Below are positions 55,054 through 63,686 of a stretch of DNA of 64,000 nt, piece by piece. The translations under genes were made by a program, and so were the position numbers. Source of the DNA: Pseudomonadota bacterium (lineage in GTDB: Bacteria > Pseudomonadota > Alphaproteobacteria > Azospirillales > Azospirillaceae); NCBI GenBank assembly GCA_023423695.1, contig JAFAFA010000133.1, positions 1 to 64,000 on the forward strand, written 5' to 3'. How positions within the stretch are numbered: the stretch's first letter is position 1; the number at the start of each line of letters is the position of its first letter. The notes below the pieces were generated by a model. That model was given only the letters and a program-made list of their open reading frames with translations. It was not told the DNA's origin and ran no database searches.

Positions 55054-55941
55054 TCAGGCGCCCCCTTCGCCGGTTGTCGCATGTCCCGGTGGTCCGGTCC
55101 CGTCCTGCGGCCGGATCAGTGCATCCAGCATCAGTCTAGCCGATTCCGGGTCATGGATTCTCTGCTCAAAATCGACGCGGGCGACGTACCCCCCGCGTCG
55201 CAGGTCGCATCCCTCCGGGTCCACCCCGGTCAGGCTCCAGCCCTCCCCCTCCCCTTGCCCGGTCCCGTCCTGATCGGTCGAGGGGACCAGCCGGGGGCCG
55301 TAGCCCTCGCCGTTCAGGCGGTCGAGCAGTTCCGCCTCCCCCGCCGCCAGTGCCGGAGCGGAGGCGGGCAGGTCCAGTTGGGCGGCGGACAGCCAGTGGA
55401 TGCGGCCGAAGCCGGCGACCAGATGGGCGCGCTCCACCGTCACGCGGTAGATGGCGAAATCGGCGAAGCCGGCATAGAAGGCGGCGTCGGGATGGCGGCG
55501 CAGGTAGCGTGCCCGGTGGGCGGGGTCGTCCGACCGCTCCGCCCGGCCCAGGACCGACAGGCGCGCGCCGGTCAGCGGCTGCGCCAATCCGGCGGTGCCG
55601 TCGAACAGCAGTCCGACCCGGCCGTCGGCCAGCAGGTTGCGTGTGTGGTCGGCCAGTGTGGAAAGCAGAAGCAGCGGGCTGCCGTCATGGTCGAACGCCA
55701 CCAGCACCAGCGATGGATAGGGCCAGCCGCCCGTGTCCGCGCCGGCGGTATCGGCGCTGCCGCTGTCGTCCGGCCGCTGGGCGGTGGCCAGCGCGGCGCG
55801 GTCGCAGGCGCGCATCAGGCGCCGGGCACTGGTGGCCGGAGCCGTGCCGCCCGGGCGGTCGCCCGGAGGGATTGCGCCCTCCCTCGCATCCGAAGCGGTG
55901 CCGGCCGGAGAGGACGCCGAAAGGGCGTTCAGAAAACTCAT
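55054..55941 (-). CDS. HugZ-like FMN/pyridoxamine-phosphate-oxidase-fold protein
   Basis: 295-aa protein with a split-barrel flavin-binding domain. ARRLMRACDRAALATAQ, YPSLVLVAFDHDGSPLLLLS, LADHTRNLLADGRVGLLFDG and GARLSVLGRAER match the pyridoxamine 5'-phosphate oxidase / HugZ family. GFADFAIYRVTVERAHLVAG and FGRIHWLSAAQLDLP also fit. A C-terminal part (LLDRLNGEGYGPRLV, VARVDFEQRIHDPESARLML) resembles DUF2470. Haem use as in HugZ is a guess. ATG 55941 is used; a longer frame to 56061 is less likely. Divergent from chvI. Confidence 0.83.
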   Translation of the reverse strand: MSFLNALSASSPAGTASDAREGAIPPGDRPGGTAPATSARRLMRACDRAALATAQRPDDSGSADTAGADTGGWPYPSLVLVAFDHDGSPLLLLSTLADHTRNLLADGRVGLLFDGTAGLAQPLTGARLSVLGRAERSDDPAHRARYLRRHPDAAFYAGFADFAIYRVTVERAHLVAGFGRIHWLSAAQLDLPASAPALAAGEAELLDRLNGEGYGPRLVPSTDQDGTGQGEGEGWSLTGVDPEGCDLRRGGYVARVDFEQRIHDPESARLMLDALIRPQDGTGPPGHATTGEGGA

Positions 55942-56168
55942 TCCAAAACGAGTGCGTTCTCCCGCGCGGCACCGTTGTTCGGCGCCGCATTGCCGCCATA
56001 TTGGACCATACAAATGCTGCGGGAAAAGGGAAAACTGCCGCTGGTACCTGGACTCTGGCATAAAGTATTGGAATGACCACTCGGCCTATGCCTGATGTTT
56101 CCGCTAACATTTCAGGTTCCGCCCCGCTCGACCGTTCCGTTCTGACCGATTGGGAAGCTGTTACGACC

Positions 56169-56864
56169 ATGGCCCACACCGTCGCCCTGGTGGATGACGA
56201 TCGCAACATCCTGGCTTCCGTCTCCATCGCCCTGGAGGCCGAAGGTTTCGACGTGCGCACCTATACGGACGGCGCCGAGGCGCTGCGCGGCCTGACCCAG
56301 CGCCCGCCCGACCTCGCCGTGCTCGACATCAAGATGCCGCGCATGGACGGCATGGAGTTGCTGCAACGCCTGCGTCAGACCAGCCACATCCCCGTCATCT
56401 TCCTGACCAGCAAGGACGACGAGCTGGACGAGCTGATGGGCCTGCGCATGGGGGCCGACGACTACATCAAGAAGCCCTTCTCGCAGCGCCTGCTGATCGA
56501 GCGCATCCGGGCTCTGCTGCGGCGCGAGGCCCTGCGCGGCGAGACCGCCGACGCCGATCCCGGCCAGATGATCACCCGCGGGCCGCTTCTGCTGGACGGC
56601 GCCCGCCATGCCTGCAGCTGGAAGGGGCAGCCGATCGATCTGACGGTGACGGAGTTCCTGCTGGTGCGGGCGCTGGCCCAGCGGCCGGGCCATGTGAAGA
56701 ACCGCGACCAGCTGATGGACGCGGCCTATGGCGAGCACGTCTACGTCGACGACCGCACCATCGACAGCCACATTAAGCGGCTGCGCAAGAAGTTCAAGGC
56801 GGTCGACCCCGACTTCTCCCAGATCGAAACACTCTATGGCGTCGGCTACCGGTACAAGGAGTAG
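56169..56864 (+). CDS. chvI: Response regulator ChvI
   Basis: 231-aa OmpR-family regulator. Receiver: DDDRN near 9-13, phosphoacceptor Asp53 in VLDIKMPRMDG, and KKPFSQRLLIERI. The winged helix ends QIETLYGVGYRYKE. The chvI identity rests on the linked chvG, hprK and PTS genes, a conserved alphaproteobacterial order. ATG 56169 (MAHTVALVDDD) is used; a longer start at 56073 is possible. ChvG/ChvI controls envelope, acid and symbiosis responses in rhizobia. Confidence 0.93.
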   Translation: MAHTVALVDDDRNILASVSIALEAEGFDVRTYTDGAEALRGLTQRPPDLAVLDIKMPRMDGMELLQRLRQTSHIPVIFLTSKDDELDELMGLRMGADDYIKKPFSQRLLIERIRALLRREALRGETADADPGQMITRGPLLLDGARHACSWKGQPIDLTVTEFLLVRALAQRPGHVKNRDQLMDAAYGEHVYVDDRTIDSHIKRLRKKFKAVDPDFSQIETLYGVGYRYKE

Positions 56865-56868
56865 ACCG

Positions 56869-58611
56869 GTGTCCGCGACGGGCGGAGTGAGGCCAGGGAA
56901 GGGGCCGGTGCAGCGGCGCGGCGTGTCGCCGCTGACCCTGCGCATCCTGGCGGTGAACGTGCTGGCGCTGCTGGTGCTGGCGGCGGGCCTGCTCTATCTC
57001 GGCCGCTACCAGGACCGGCTGATCCAGGCCGAGACCGAGGCGCTGGCGACCGAGGCGCGCATCTTCGCCTCCGCGTTGGGCGAGGGTGCGGTGAACCGCA
57101 TCCTGACCGCCCCCGCCCCCGCCGGCACCTCCACCACCGACGAGGGGGGCGAACGGTTCGAACTGGCCCCTGAACTGGCCCGCCCGATGGTCCGCCGCCT
57201 GGCGGAGGCGACGGCGACCCGCACCCGTCTGTACGACATCGACGGTCACATGCTGTCCGACAGCCGCGTTCTGGTCGGCTCACAGGGACGCATCGAGATC
57301 CGCGAACTGCCCTCTCCACCCGCCGGCGATCCGGTCAGTCGCGCGATCAACGACCTCTACACCCGGCTGATCGACGTGGTGCCCAGCCGGGAGGGGCTGC
57401 CGGCCTACCGTGAGGCGCCCGGCCGGCCGAACCCCGACGTGGAGCGGGCGCTCGGCGGCGAGGCGGCGGCCACCGTCTGGCGCGTCGACGGCGAGGGCGG
57501 CGACCCGGAACTGCTGCTGACGGTGGCGGTGCCGGTGCAGCGCTACCGCGAGGTGCTTGGCGCGGTGCTGCTGGCGCGCAGCGGCGGCGAGATCGACCGG
57601 GCCATCCGCTCCGTCCGCTTCGACATCCTGCGGGTGTTCGGGGTGGCGCTGCTGGTGACGATCGCCCTGTCCTTCTACCTGGCCGGCACCATCGCCCGGC
57701 CGATCCGCCGGCTGGCCCAGGCCGCCGACCGGCTGCGCACCAGCCACGGCCGCCATGCCGAGATCCCCGACCTGACCCGCCGCGGCGACGAGATCGGCGA
57801 ATTGTCCGGCGTGCTGCGCGAGATGACCGACGCGCTGTGGACGCGGATGGACGCCATCGAACGCTTCGCCGCCGACGTCGCCCACGAGATCAAGAACCCG
57901 CTGACCTCGCTGCGCAGCGCGGTGGAGACCGCCGGCCGCGTCAGCGACCCGCGCCACCGCGACCGGTTGATGGCGATCATCGCCGACGACGTGCAGCGGC
58001 TGGACCGGCTGATCAGCGACATCTCCAACGCTTCGCGCCTCGACGCCGAGCTGTCGCGGGCGGAACCGGAGCCGGTCGACATCGGCCTCCTGCTGACCAT
58101 GCTGGCCGAACTGCGCCAGGCGGTCGCCGAAACCGTGGACGAGACGGTGGCGGCCGGCGGGGGAGAAGCGCTTGGGAAAGGCGGCGCGGAGGATGGCCGG
58201 CCCAAGCCGCCCCGCGTCCTGATCGACATTCCTGCAGGCGAGCGGCTGGTGGTGCCGGGGCTGGAGGGGCGGCTGACGCAGGTGTTCCAGAACCTGATCG
58301 ACAACGCCCTGTCCTTCTCGCCGCCCGGCGGCGTCGTGCGGCTGTCCGCCCGGCGCACCGGACGCACCGTGACGGTGGTGGTGTCCGACCAGGGTCCCGG
58401 CATTCCCGAGGGAAAGGAGGAGGCCATCTTCGACCGCTTCTACACCGAACGTCCGGCGGGCGAGAAGTTCGGAACCCATTCCGGTCTCGGACTTTCGATA
58501 GCAAAGCAGATAGTCAGCGCACACAACGGTTCGATATCCGCGCGAAACCGTCAGGTATCGGAGGGGTCGGTCGACGGCGCCGACTTCACCGTTACCCTGC
58601 CTCTGTTATGA
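56869..58611 (+). CDS. chvG: Sensor histidine kinase ChvG
   Basis: 580-aa inner-membrane kinase. GTG 56869 has an excellent Shine-Dalgarno (aaggag, 7 bases) directly after the chvI stop. Transmembrane helices are near 27-47 (ILAVNVLALLVLAAGLLYLG) and 240-262 (VFGVALLVTIALSFYLAG). The periplasmic domain between them is about 195 residues. HAMP follows, then HisKA with His339 in DVAHEIKNPLTSL, and HATPase_c with NLIDNALSFS, DQGPGIPEG and HSGLGLSIA. Order and topology match ChvG/ExoS. Confidence 0.93.
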   Translation: MSATGGVRPGKGPVQRRGVSPLTLRILAVNVLALLVLAAGLLYLGRYQDRLIQAETEALATEARIFASALGEGAVNRILTAPAPAGTSTTDEGGERFELAPELARPMVRRLAEATATRTRLYDIDGHMLSDSRVLVGSQGRIEIRELPSPPAGDPVSRAINDLYTRLIDVVPSREGLPAYREAPGRPNPDVERALGGEAAATVWRVDGEGGDPELLLTVAVPVQRYREVLGAVLLARSGGEIDRAIRSVRFDILRVFGVALLVTIALSFYLAGTIARPIRRLAQAADRLRTSHGRHAEIPDLTRRGDEIGELSGVLREMTDALWTRMDAIERFAADVAHEIKNPLTSLRSAVETAGRVSDPRHRDRLMAIIADDVQRLDRLISDISNASRLDAELSRAEPEPVDIGLLLTMLAELRQAVAETVDETVAAGGGEALGKGGAEDGRPKPPRVLIDIPAGERLVVPGLEGRLTQVFQNLIDNALSFSPPGGVVRLSARRTGRTVTVVVSDQGPGIPEGKEEAIFDRFYTERPAGEKFGTHSGLGLSIAKQIVSAHNGSISARNRQVSEGSVDGADFTVTLPLL

Positions 58612-58804
58612 AACCTTCGACTGATGTGCATGCATTCCCGGCACTATCGGGTGGACAAGCCCGGTTTATCGACCGATCATGGCGGAGGTCGTTCTCGCTT
58701 GCCGGCTGACGCGGCGACCGGTCCCTACCGGTCCGGTTGTCTTCTTTCATCCCGTGCGGTGATCGGAGGGTGGCCATCCCCCGGAACAAACATGTGGGGT
58801 TGCC

Positions 58805-59221
58805 ATGCCTGAGTCCGCTCCTCCCGATTTTCTCGCCAACAGGTTGTCCCCTCCGGGTTCCCGTTCCTTCGGTCCCCTTCCGGGAGAGGCCGAGGTCGTC
58901 GACCTCCGCCGCTACCGGCTGGCCCGCCTGATCCGCGATGCCGGACGGCAGCAGGGGGAATTGGCCCGGCTGATGCGGGACAGCGCGCGGGAGCGCAACC
59001 AGTTGGCGGAGGCACTGCAGGGCGCGCAACGCCATCTCGCCAGCATCGCCGACAACTACAAGATCCTGCTGGTCCGGCTGCAGCGGGAAAAGGACTTCCG
59101 CGACGCCTGCCAGGAAGCGGCGGAGCTGGAGGCTCTGGACGAGATGATCCGCCGCCGGGACGCCCTCGCCCTGGAACTGGAGGCCATCCGCCGCACTCCC
59201 CGCGGGATCGCCGGGAACTGA
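58805..59221 (+). CDS. Coiled-coil hypothetical protein between chvG and hprK
   Basis: 138-aa helical protein. A Pro-rich N-terminus (MPESAPPDFLANRLSPPGSR) is followed by a long charged coiled coil (LARLIRDAGRQQGELARLMR, then DSARERNQLAEALQGAQRHL and EAAELEALDEMIRRRDALAL). No family recognised. Weak Shine-Dalgarno (gtgggg). The gene sits in the gap of a conserved chvG-hprK region, 193 bp after chvG and 130 bp before hprK. Confidence 0.65.
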   Translation: MPESAPPDFLANRLSPPGSRSFGPLPGEAEVVDLRRYRLARLIRDAGRQQGELARLMRDSARERNQLAEALQGAQRHLASIADNYKILLVRLQREKDFRDACQEAAELEALDEMIRRRDALALELEAIRRTPRGIAGN

Positions 59222-59351
59222 GCGGCTCCGCATGCGGAAAAAGGGCGAGGGCCGGGAAGCGGGGCGCCCCTGCAATCGCGGCTTTTCATCTGCGGTCTCC
59301 TCCCGTGTTCCGGCCGGGTCTGCTCCGCGCCGAAAGAACCGAGGCAAGCGG

Positions 59352-59951
59352 ATGGGGGATCCCGGTCAGGTGTCCCCGCCTGACCAGTCGGGCCACCGTT
59401 CCGTTCCCATTGACAGAACCTGCGCCACGTCTCACCTTCGCCAGACTATGGTGACGATTCACGGCACCTGCGTCTTGCTCTCCGAGATCGGCGTACTGCT
59501 GCGCGGGGAGTCCGGACGCGGAAAATCGGATTTGGCCTTGCGACTGATCGACGGCGGCGCCCAACTGGTCTCGGACGACCGGGTGGCTCTGCGCGCCGGT
59601 TCCGGACGGCTGACCGCTTCCGCCCCGCCGGCGCTGGCCGGGCTGCTGGAGGTGCGGGGCGTCGGCATCCTTCCGGTCCCGTCCGTCGCGTCGGCCGATG
59701 TCGGGCTCGTCGTCGATCTGCTGCCGCGCGACGGGGTGGAACGTCTGCCGCAGGCGGAGACCGAGATGCTGATGGGCATCGCCCTTCCCCGGCTGGGCCT
59801 GCACGCCTTCGACGCCTCCACTCCCGCCAAGATCCGCCTTGCCGCCGCCTGCCTGCGCGACGGGCGGCTGGAGCGGGTGCCCGCAAGCCTGACCGTCCAG
59901 TCCGGTTCGGTCCAGTCCGGCCAGAGTCATCCCAGCCCGGTCGCGCCATGA
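59352..59951 (+). CDS. hprK: HPr kinase/phosphorylase (short form)
   Basis: 199-aa protein corresponding to the catalytic C-terminal domain of HprK, as in other alphaproteobacteria. It phosphorylates HPr on serine. Walker A GESGRGKS is at 52-59, followed by DLALRLIDGGAQLVSDDRVAL. VRGVGILPV is the HprK signature with LVVDLLP beyond. A start at 59352 has Shine-Dalgarno gagg; ATG 59448 (MVTIHGTC) would give a shorter protein. It overlaps rapZ by four bases (ATGA). The C-terminal QSGSVQSGQSHPSPVAP is low complexity. Confidence 0.9.
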   Translation: MGDPGQVSPPDQSGHRSVPIDRTCATSHLRQTMVTIHGTCVLLSEIGVLLRGESGRGKSDLALRLIDGGAQLVSDDRVALRAGSGRLTASAPPALAGLLEVRGVGILPVPSVASADVGLVVDLLPRDGVERLPQAETEMLMGIALPRLGLHAFDASTPAKIRLAAACLRDGRLERVPASLTVQSGSVQSGQSHPSPVAP

Positions 59952-60937
59952 GCCTGTCCGACGTGCCGTCCGATTCCGTCACCAATGCGCCGGCCAACCC
60001 TGCGACGGCCCGCGGCCGCGTCGTGCTGGTCACCGGCCTGTCGGGCGCCGGCATGTCGGTGGCCCTGAAGGCGCTGGAGGATCTGGGATACGAGGCGGTC
60101 GACAATCTGCGCCTGTCGCTGGTTTCCGCCCTGATCCAACAGGCCGACCCGAAGCGCCGGCCGCTGGCGCTGGTGATCGACAGCCGGACCCGCGACTTTT
60201 CCGCGCAGAACTTCCTGGACGAGCTGGCGGAGCTTCGCGGCCGCGACGACCTGGACGTCAGTCTGGTCTTCCTCGATTGCGGCGACGAGGTGTTGCAGCG
60301 CCGCTTCACCGAGACGCGCCGCCGCCATCCGCTGGCGGAGGACCGGACGGTCCCCGACGGCATCCAGCGCGAGCGTGCCCTGCTGTTCCCGCTGAAGGAG
60401 GAAGCCGACGTCACGGTCGACACGACGCAACTGTCCATTCACGATTTGCGGCGCATCCTGTCTGGGCATTTCCGGCGTGACGCCCAGGCAGCCCTGCAGG
60501 TGTTCGTGACCTCCTTCTCCTTCCGCCAGGGACTTCCGCGCGAAGCCGATCTGGTCTTCGACGTGCGGTTCCTGACCAATCCGCATTACGATCCGGAGCT
60601 TCGGCCGCTGACCGGCCTGAACCCGGCCGTCGCGGCACGGGTGGAAAGCGACCCCGACTTCCCCGCCTTCTTCCGGAACCTGACGGAGCTGCTGCGCCCG
60701 CTGCTGCCCCGCTACAACCAGGAAGGAAAGAGCTATCTGACCATCGCCATCGGCTGCACCGGGGGCAAGCACCGGTCGGTCTTCATCGCCGAACGGCTGG
60801 CCGCCTGGCTGAAGGAGCAGAGGCTGCGGGTCAGCCTGAGCCACCGCGAACTCGACCGGCTGGGGCTGCGCACCGCCGGCCAGACTGGCACCCCGCCCGG
60901 CACCTCGGCCGGCAGCCAGACCGGCAACATGGGATGA
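59948..60937 (+). CDS. rapZ: RNase adapter protein RapZ
   Basis: 329-aa nucleotide-binding protein, also called YvcJ. In E. coli it guides RNase E to glmZ small RNA and senses glucosamine-6-phosphate. VLVTGLSGAGMSVALKALED (26-45) is its Walker A region, but the usual Lys is Met36 (atg). LDCGDEVLQRRFTETRRRHP, VFDVRFLTNPHYDPELRPLT, and YLTIAIGCTGGKHRSVFIAE are intact family motifs. The protein is complete. It is co-transcribed with hprK and lies upstream of the PTS genes. Confidence 0.94.
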   Translation: MSLSDVPSDSVTNAPANPATARGRVVLVTGLSGAGMSVALKALEDLGYEAVDNLRLSLVSALIQQADPKRRPLALVIDSRTRDFSAQNFLDELAELRGRDDLDVSLVFLDCGDEVLQRRFTETRRRHPLAEDRTVPDGIQRERALLFPLKEEADVTVDTTQLSIHDLRRILSGHFRRDAQAALQVFVTSFSFRQGLPREADLVFDVRFLTNPHYDPELRPLTGLNPAVAARVESDPDFPAFFRNLTELLRPLLPRYNQEGKSYLTIAIGCTGGKHRSVFIAERLAAWLKEQRLRVSLSHRELDRLGLRTAGQTGTPPGTSAGSQTGNMG

Positions 60938-61059
60938 TGCAAATTGCGCCTTGACGACCATACGTCCAACCAACGATCCAGATGCGATGCGGGCGGTTGC
61001 CGTGCGGCAGCGGTTCTCGCGCAGGTCTCCGGGGAGGACCCAACCTTGAAGGATGTCCC

Positions 61060-61458
61060 ATGATCGGTATGGTTCTTGTCACCCACGGACGGCTGGCCGA
61101 GGAGTTCATCGCCGCGCTGTTCCACGTGGTGGGCGAACAGCAGCAGGTGCGCGCCGTGTGCATCGGCCCGGACGACGACATGGAACAGCGCCGCCAGGAC
61201 ATCCTGAACTCGGTGGCGGAGGTCGACGACGGGTCGGGTGTCGTGGTGCTGACAGACATGTTCGGCGGCACGCCGTCCAACCTCGCCATCTCCATCATGG
61301 ACAAGGCGAAGGTGGAGGTGATCGCCGGCGTCAACCTGCCGATGCTGATCAAGCTGGCCAGCGTGCGGAAGACCGAACCGCTCGACAAGTCGGTGATCGC
61401 CGCCCGCGACGCCGGGCAGAAATACATCAACGTCGCCTCCACCCTCCTGTCGGACTGA
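61060..61458 (+). CDS. PTS EIIA component, mannose-type
   Basis: 132-aa phosphocarrier of the EIIA(Man) type. His9 in VLVTHGRLAEEF is the expected phosphorylation site; TDMFGGTPSNLAISIM is the family block. No EIIB/EIIC genes are nearby, so it probably has a regulatory role. Shine-Dalgarno aagga precedes ATG 61060. It is followed 11 bp later by HPr. Confidence 0.93.
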   Translation: MIGMVLVTHGRLAEEFIAALFHVVGEQQQVRAVCIGPDDDMEQRRQDILNSVAEVDDGSGVVVLTDMFGGTPSNLAISIMDKAKVEVIAGVNLPMLIKLASVRKTEPLDKSVIAARDAGQKYINVASTLLSD

Positions 61459-61469
61459 AACCGCCCGCG

Positions 61470-61772
61470 ATGAGCCCCCCCGACGAAACGGCGCCCGCCG
61501 ACGGCGAAATCCGCCGCACCGCCACCATCACCAACCAGCGCGGCCTGCACGCCCGCGCCTCGGCCAAGTTCGTGAAGCTGGTCGCCACCTTCGACGCCGA
61601 GATCTCGGTGCGCCGCGGCGAGTCCGTCGTGTCCGGCGAATCGATCATGGGGCTGATGATGCTGGCCGCCGGCCCCGGCACCACGGTGGAACTGCGCGCG
61701 ACCGGCACGGACGCCGACGCGGCGATGGACGCCCTCCTGGACCTGATCAACCGCAAGTTCGATGAAGAGTGA
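61470..61772 (+). CDS. ptsH: Phosphocarrier protein HPr
   Basis: 100-aa HPr. Phosphohistidine is His27 in QRGLHARASAKFVKL. The HprK target serine is Ser58 in SGESIMGLMMLAAG, equivalent to Ser46. The N-terminus has an extra charged 12-residue leader. It overlaps EI by 11 bp. With HprK present, both His and Ser phosphorylation are expected. Confidence 0.95.
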   Translation: MSPPDETAPADGEIRRTATITNQRGLHARASAKFVKLVATFDAEISVRRGESVVSGESIMGLMMLAAGPGTTVELRATGTDADAAMDALLDLINRKFDEE

Positions 61773-63609
61773 CCTGCCCTCCACCGGCGCGGCCAACGGC
61801 CCCGTGGCCGGTCCCGACCGCGGCGGTTCCGGCGGTGTGCCCGCGCCCGACCCGTGGGGTGGTTCGGCGCGCTCCCTGCGCGGCCTGGGCGTGTCCCCCG
61901 GCATCGCCATCGGCCCGGCCCATGTGGTGGAAAGCGGCGCCGTCGCCATCCCCGAATACGCCATCGCACCCGACGCCGTCGAGGCGGAGGTCGCCCGCTT
62001 CAACGAGGCGGCGGCCAAGGCGCGGCGCCAGATCAAGAAGCTGAAGAGCAAGGCGCTGGTGCTGCCCGATTCGGCGTCGGAGGAGATCGGCTTCCTGCTG
62101 GACGCCCACCTGTCGATGGTCACCAACTCGCGCCTGACCCGCGGGGTGGAGCATCGCATCAAGCAGGACCGCGTCAATGCCGAGGCCGCCATCCAGGCGG
62201 AGATCGCCGCCATCGCCGCGACCTTCGCCGGCATGGACGACGCCTATCTGGCCGGCCGCATCGACGACATCCGCGAGGTCGGGCGGCGGCTGACCCGCAA
62301 CCTGATGAAGCAGGAATACCGGGCCTTCAGCAACCTGCCCCCCGGCAGCATCATCCTGGCGGAGGAACTGACCCCCGCCGATACCGCCCTGCTCGATCCC
62401 GCCGTCGTCGGCGGCTTCGCCACCGTGCTGGGCGGGGCGGAGGGGCACACGGCGATCCTCGCCCGCTCGCTCGGCCTGCCGGCGGTTCTGGGCGCGCCCG
62501 GCCTGCTGGCGGGGGTGCGCAACGGCGTGACGGTGATCGTCGACGGCCTGCAGGGCCGCGTGCTGATCGATCCGCCGGCCGAGGTGCTGGACGAATACAG
62601 TGCCCGCCGCGCCGCCCGCGAACGCGAGCGCCAGGGGCTGAAGAGCCTGCGCAAGCTGCCTGCCGTCACCCGCGACGGCACCGCGGTGACGCTGATGGCG
62701 AACCTGGAACTGCCCCGCGACCTGGAACAGGCGCTGGAGCACGGCGCCCAGGGCATCGGCCTGCTGCGGACCGAGTTCATGTTCATGAACCGCGACCATC
62801 TGCCCGACGAGGACGAGCAGTACGGCGTGCTGCGCACCATGATCGAGGGGATGGGCGGCCGCACCGTCACCGCCCGCACCATGGATCTGGGCGGCGAGAA
62901 GCTGGCCGGCTGGATGGCGGGCCGCTATGGCGAGCCGGCCAACCCGGCGCTCGGCCTGCGCGCCATCCGGCTGGGCCTGCGCGAACCGAAGCTGCTGGAA
63001 ACCCAGCTCGCCGCCATGCTGCGGGCCGGGGCGCACGGGCCGCTGCGCATCCTGCTGCCGATGATCGCATCGGTGGCGGAGGTGCAGAAGGTGCGGGAGA
63101 TGATGGGGCAGGTCGCCCGCCGCCTGCGCCGTCGCGGCATCGCCATCGCCGACCCGCTGCCGCCGGTGGGGGTGATGGTGGAGGTGCCGGGGGCGGCCCT
63201 GTCGGCCGACGCGCTGGCCTATGCCGCCGATTTCTTCGCCATCGGCACCAACGACCTGACCCAGTACACGCTGGCCATCGACCGCGCCGACGAACAGGTC
63301 GCCACGCTGTACGACCCGCTGCATCCGGCGGTTCTGCGGCTGATCCAGTTCACCATCGAGGCGGCCTTGCGTGCCCGCATCACGGTGTCGGTCTGCGGCG
63401 AGATCGCCGGCGACCCGCGCTACACCGCGCTCCTGCTGGGCTTGGGCGTGCGTGAGCTGTCGATGGCGCCGCTGGCGGTTCCGGCGGTGAAGAAGCGCAT
63501 CCGCTCGCTCGACCTGATGGAGGCGAGCCGCCGTGCCCGCGTCATCATGGACCAGAGCGACAGCGGCCGCATCGCCACGCTGCTGGACGACTTCAACGCG
63601 ATCTTGTGA
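61762..63609 (+). CDS. ptsI: PTS enzyme I (PEP-protein phosphotransferase)
   Basis: 615-aa EI that takes phosphate from PEP and passes it to HPr. Active His229 is in GGAEGHTAILARSLGLPAVL. The PEP-binding barrel has GIGLLRTEFMFMNRD, ALGLRAIRLGL, FFAIGTNDLTQYTLAIDRAD and SVCGEIAGDP. There is no N-terminal GAF domain, so it is EI and not EI(Ntr). A 35-residue disordered leader precedes the domain. Translational overlap with ptsH suggests coupling. Last gene of the PTS block. Confidence 0.96.
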   Translation: MKSDLPSTGAANGPVAGPDRGGSGGVPAPDPWGGSARSLRGLGVSPGIAIGPAHVVESGAVAIPEYAIAPDAVEAEVARFNEAAAKARRQIKKLKSKALVLPDSASEEIGFLLDAHLSMVTNSRLTRGVEHRIKQDRVNAEAAIQAEIAAIAATFAGMDDAYLAGRIDDIREVGRRLTRNLMKQEYRAFSNLPPGSIILAEELTPADTALLDPAVVGGFATVLGGAEGHTAILARSLGLPAVLGAPGLLAGVRNGVTVIVDGLQGRVLIDPPAEVLDEYSARRAARERERQGLKSLRKLPAVTRDGTAVTLMANLELPRDLEQALEHGAQGIGLLRTEFMFMNRDHLPDEDEQYGVLRTMIEGMGGRTVTARTMDLGGEKLAGWMAGRYGEPANPALGLRAIRLGLREPKLLETQLAAMLRAGAHGPLRILLPMIASVAEVQKVREMMGQVARRLRRRGIAIADPLPPVGVMVEVPGAALSADALAYAADFFAIGTNDLTQYTLAIDRADEQVATLYDPLHPAVLRLIQFTIEAALRARITVSVCGEIAGDPRYTALLLGLGVRELSMAPLAVPAVKKRIRSLDLMEASRRARVIMDQSDSGRIATLLDDFNAIL

Positions 63610-63616
63610 GGGGCGT

Positions 63617-63668
63617 TAGACCCCCGCCCTAGCCCTCCCCAGCCCAGTGGGGAAGGTTAGTGTGGGGA
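63617..63668. repeat. REP-like palindrome (copy 3)
   Basis: agacccccgccctagccctc runs into ccagcccagtgggg and then aaggttagtgtgggg. The cccc-agcccagt-gggg hairpin and the flanking gtgggg/ccccgc arms recall copies 1 and 2, but it is shorter and less regular. It separates convergent ptsI and the SNase-like gene and may act as a terminator. Confidence 0.6.
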
Positions 63669-63686
63669 TGACTCCGCAAGATTCCC

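Noticed and set aside
54789..55082. 97-aa basic protein on the minus strand
   Set aside because: No ribosome-binding site or recognised family, and the skewed composition alone explains the open frame. Kept only as a region of interest.
56056..56075. Sigma-54-like promoter (TGGCAT ... ATTGGA) upstream of chvI
   Set aside because: The GG and GC elements are out of register by one base and the last C is missing.
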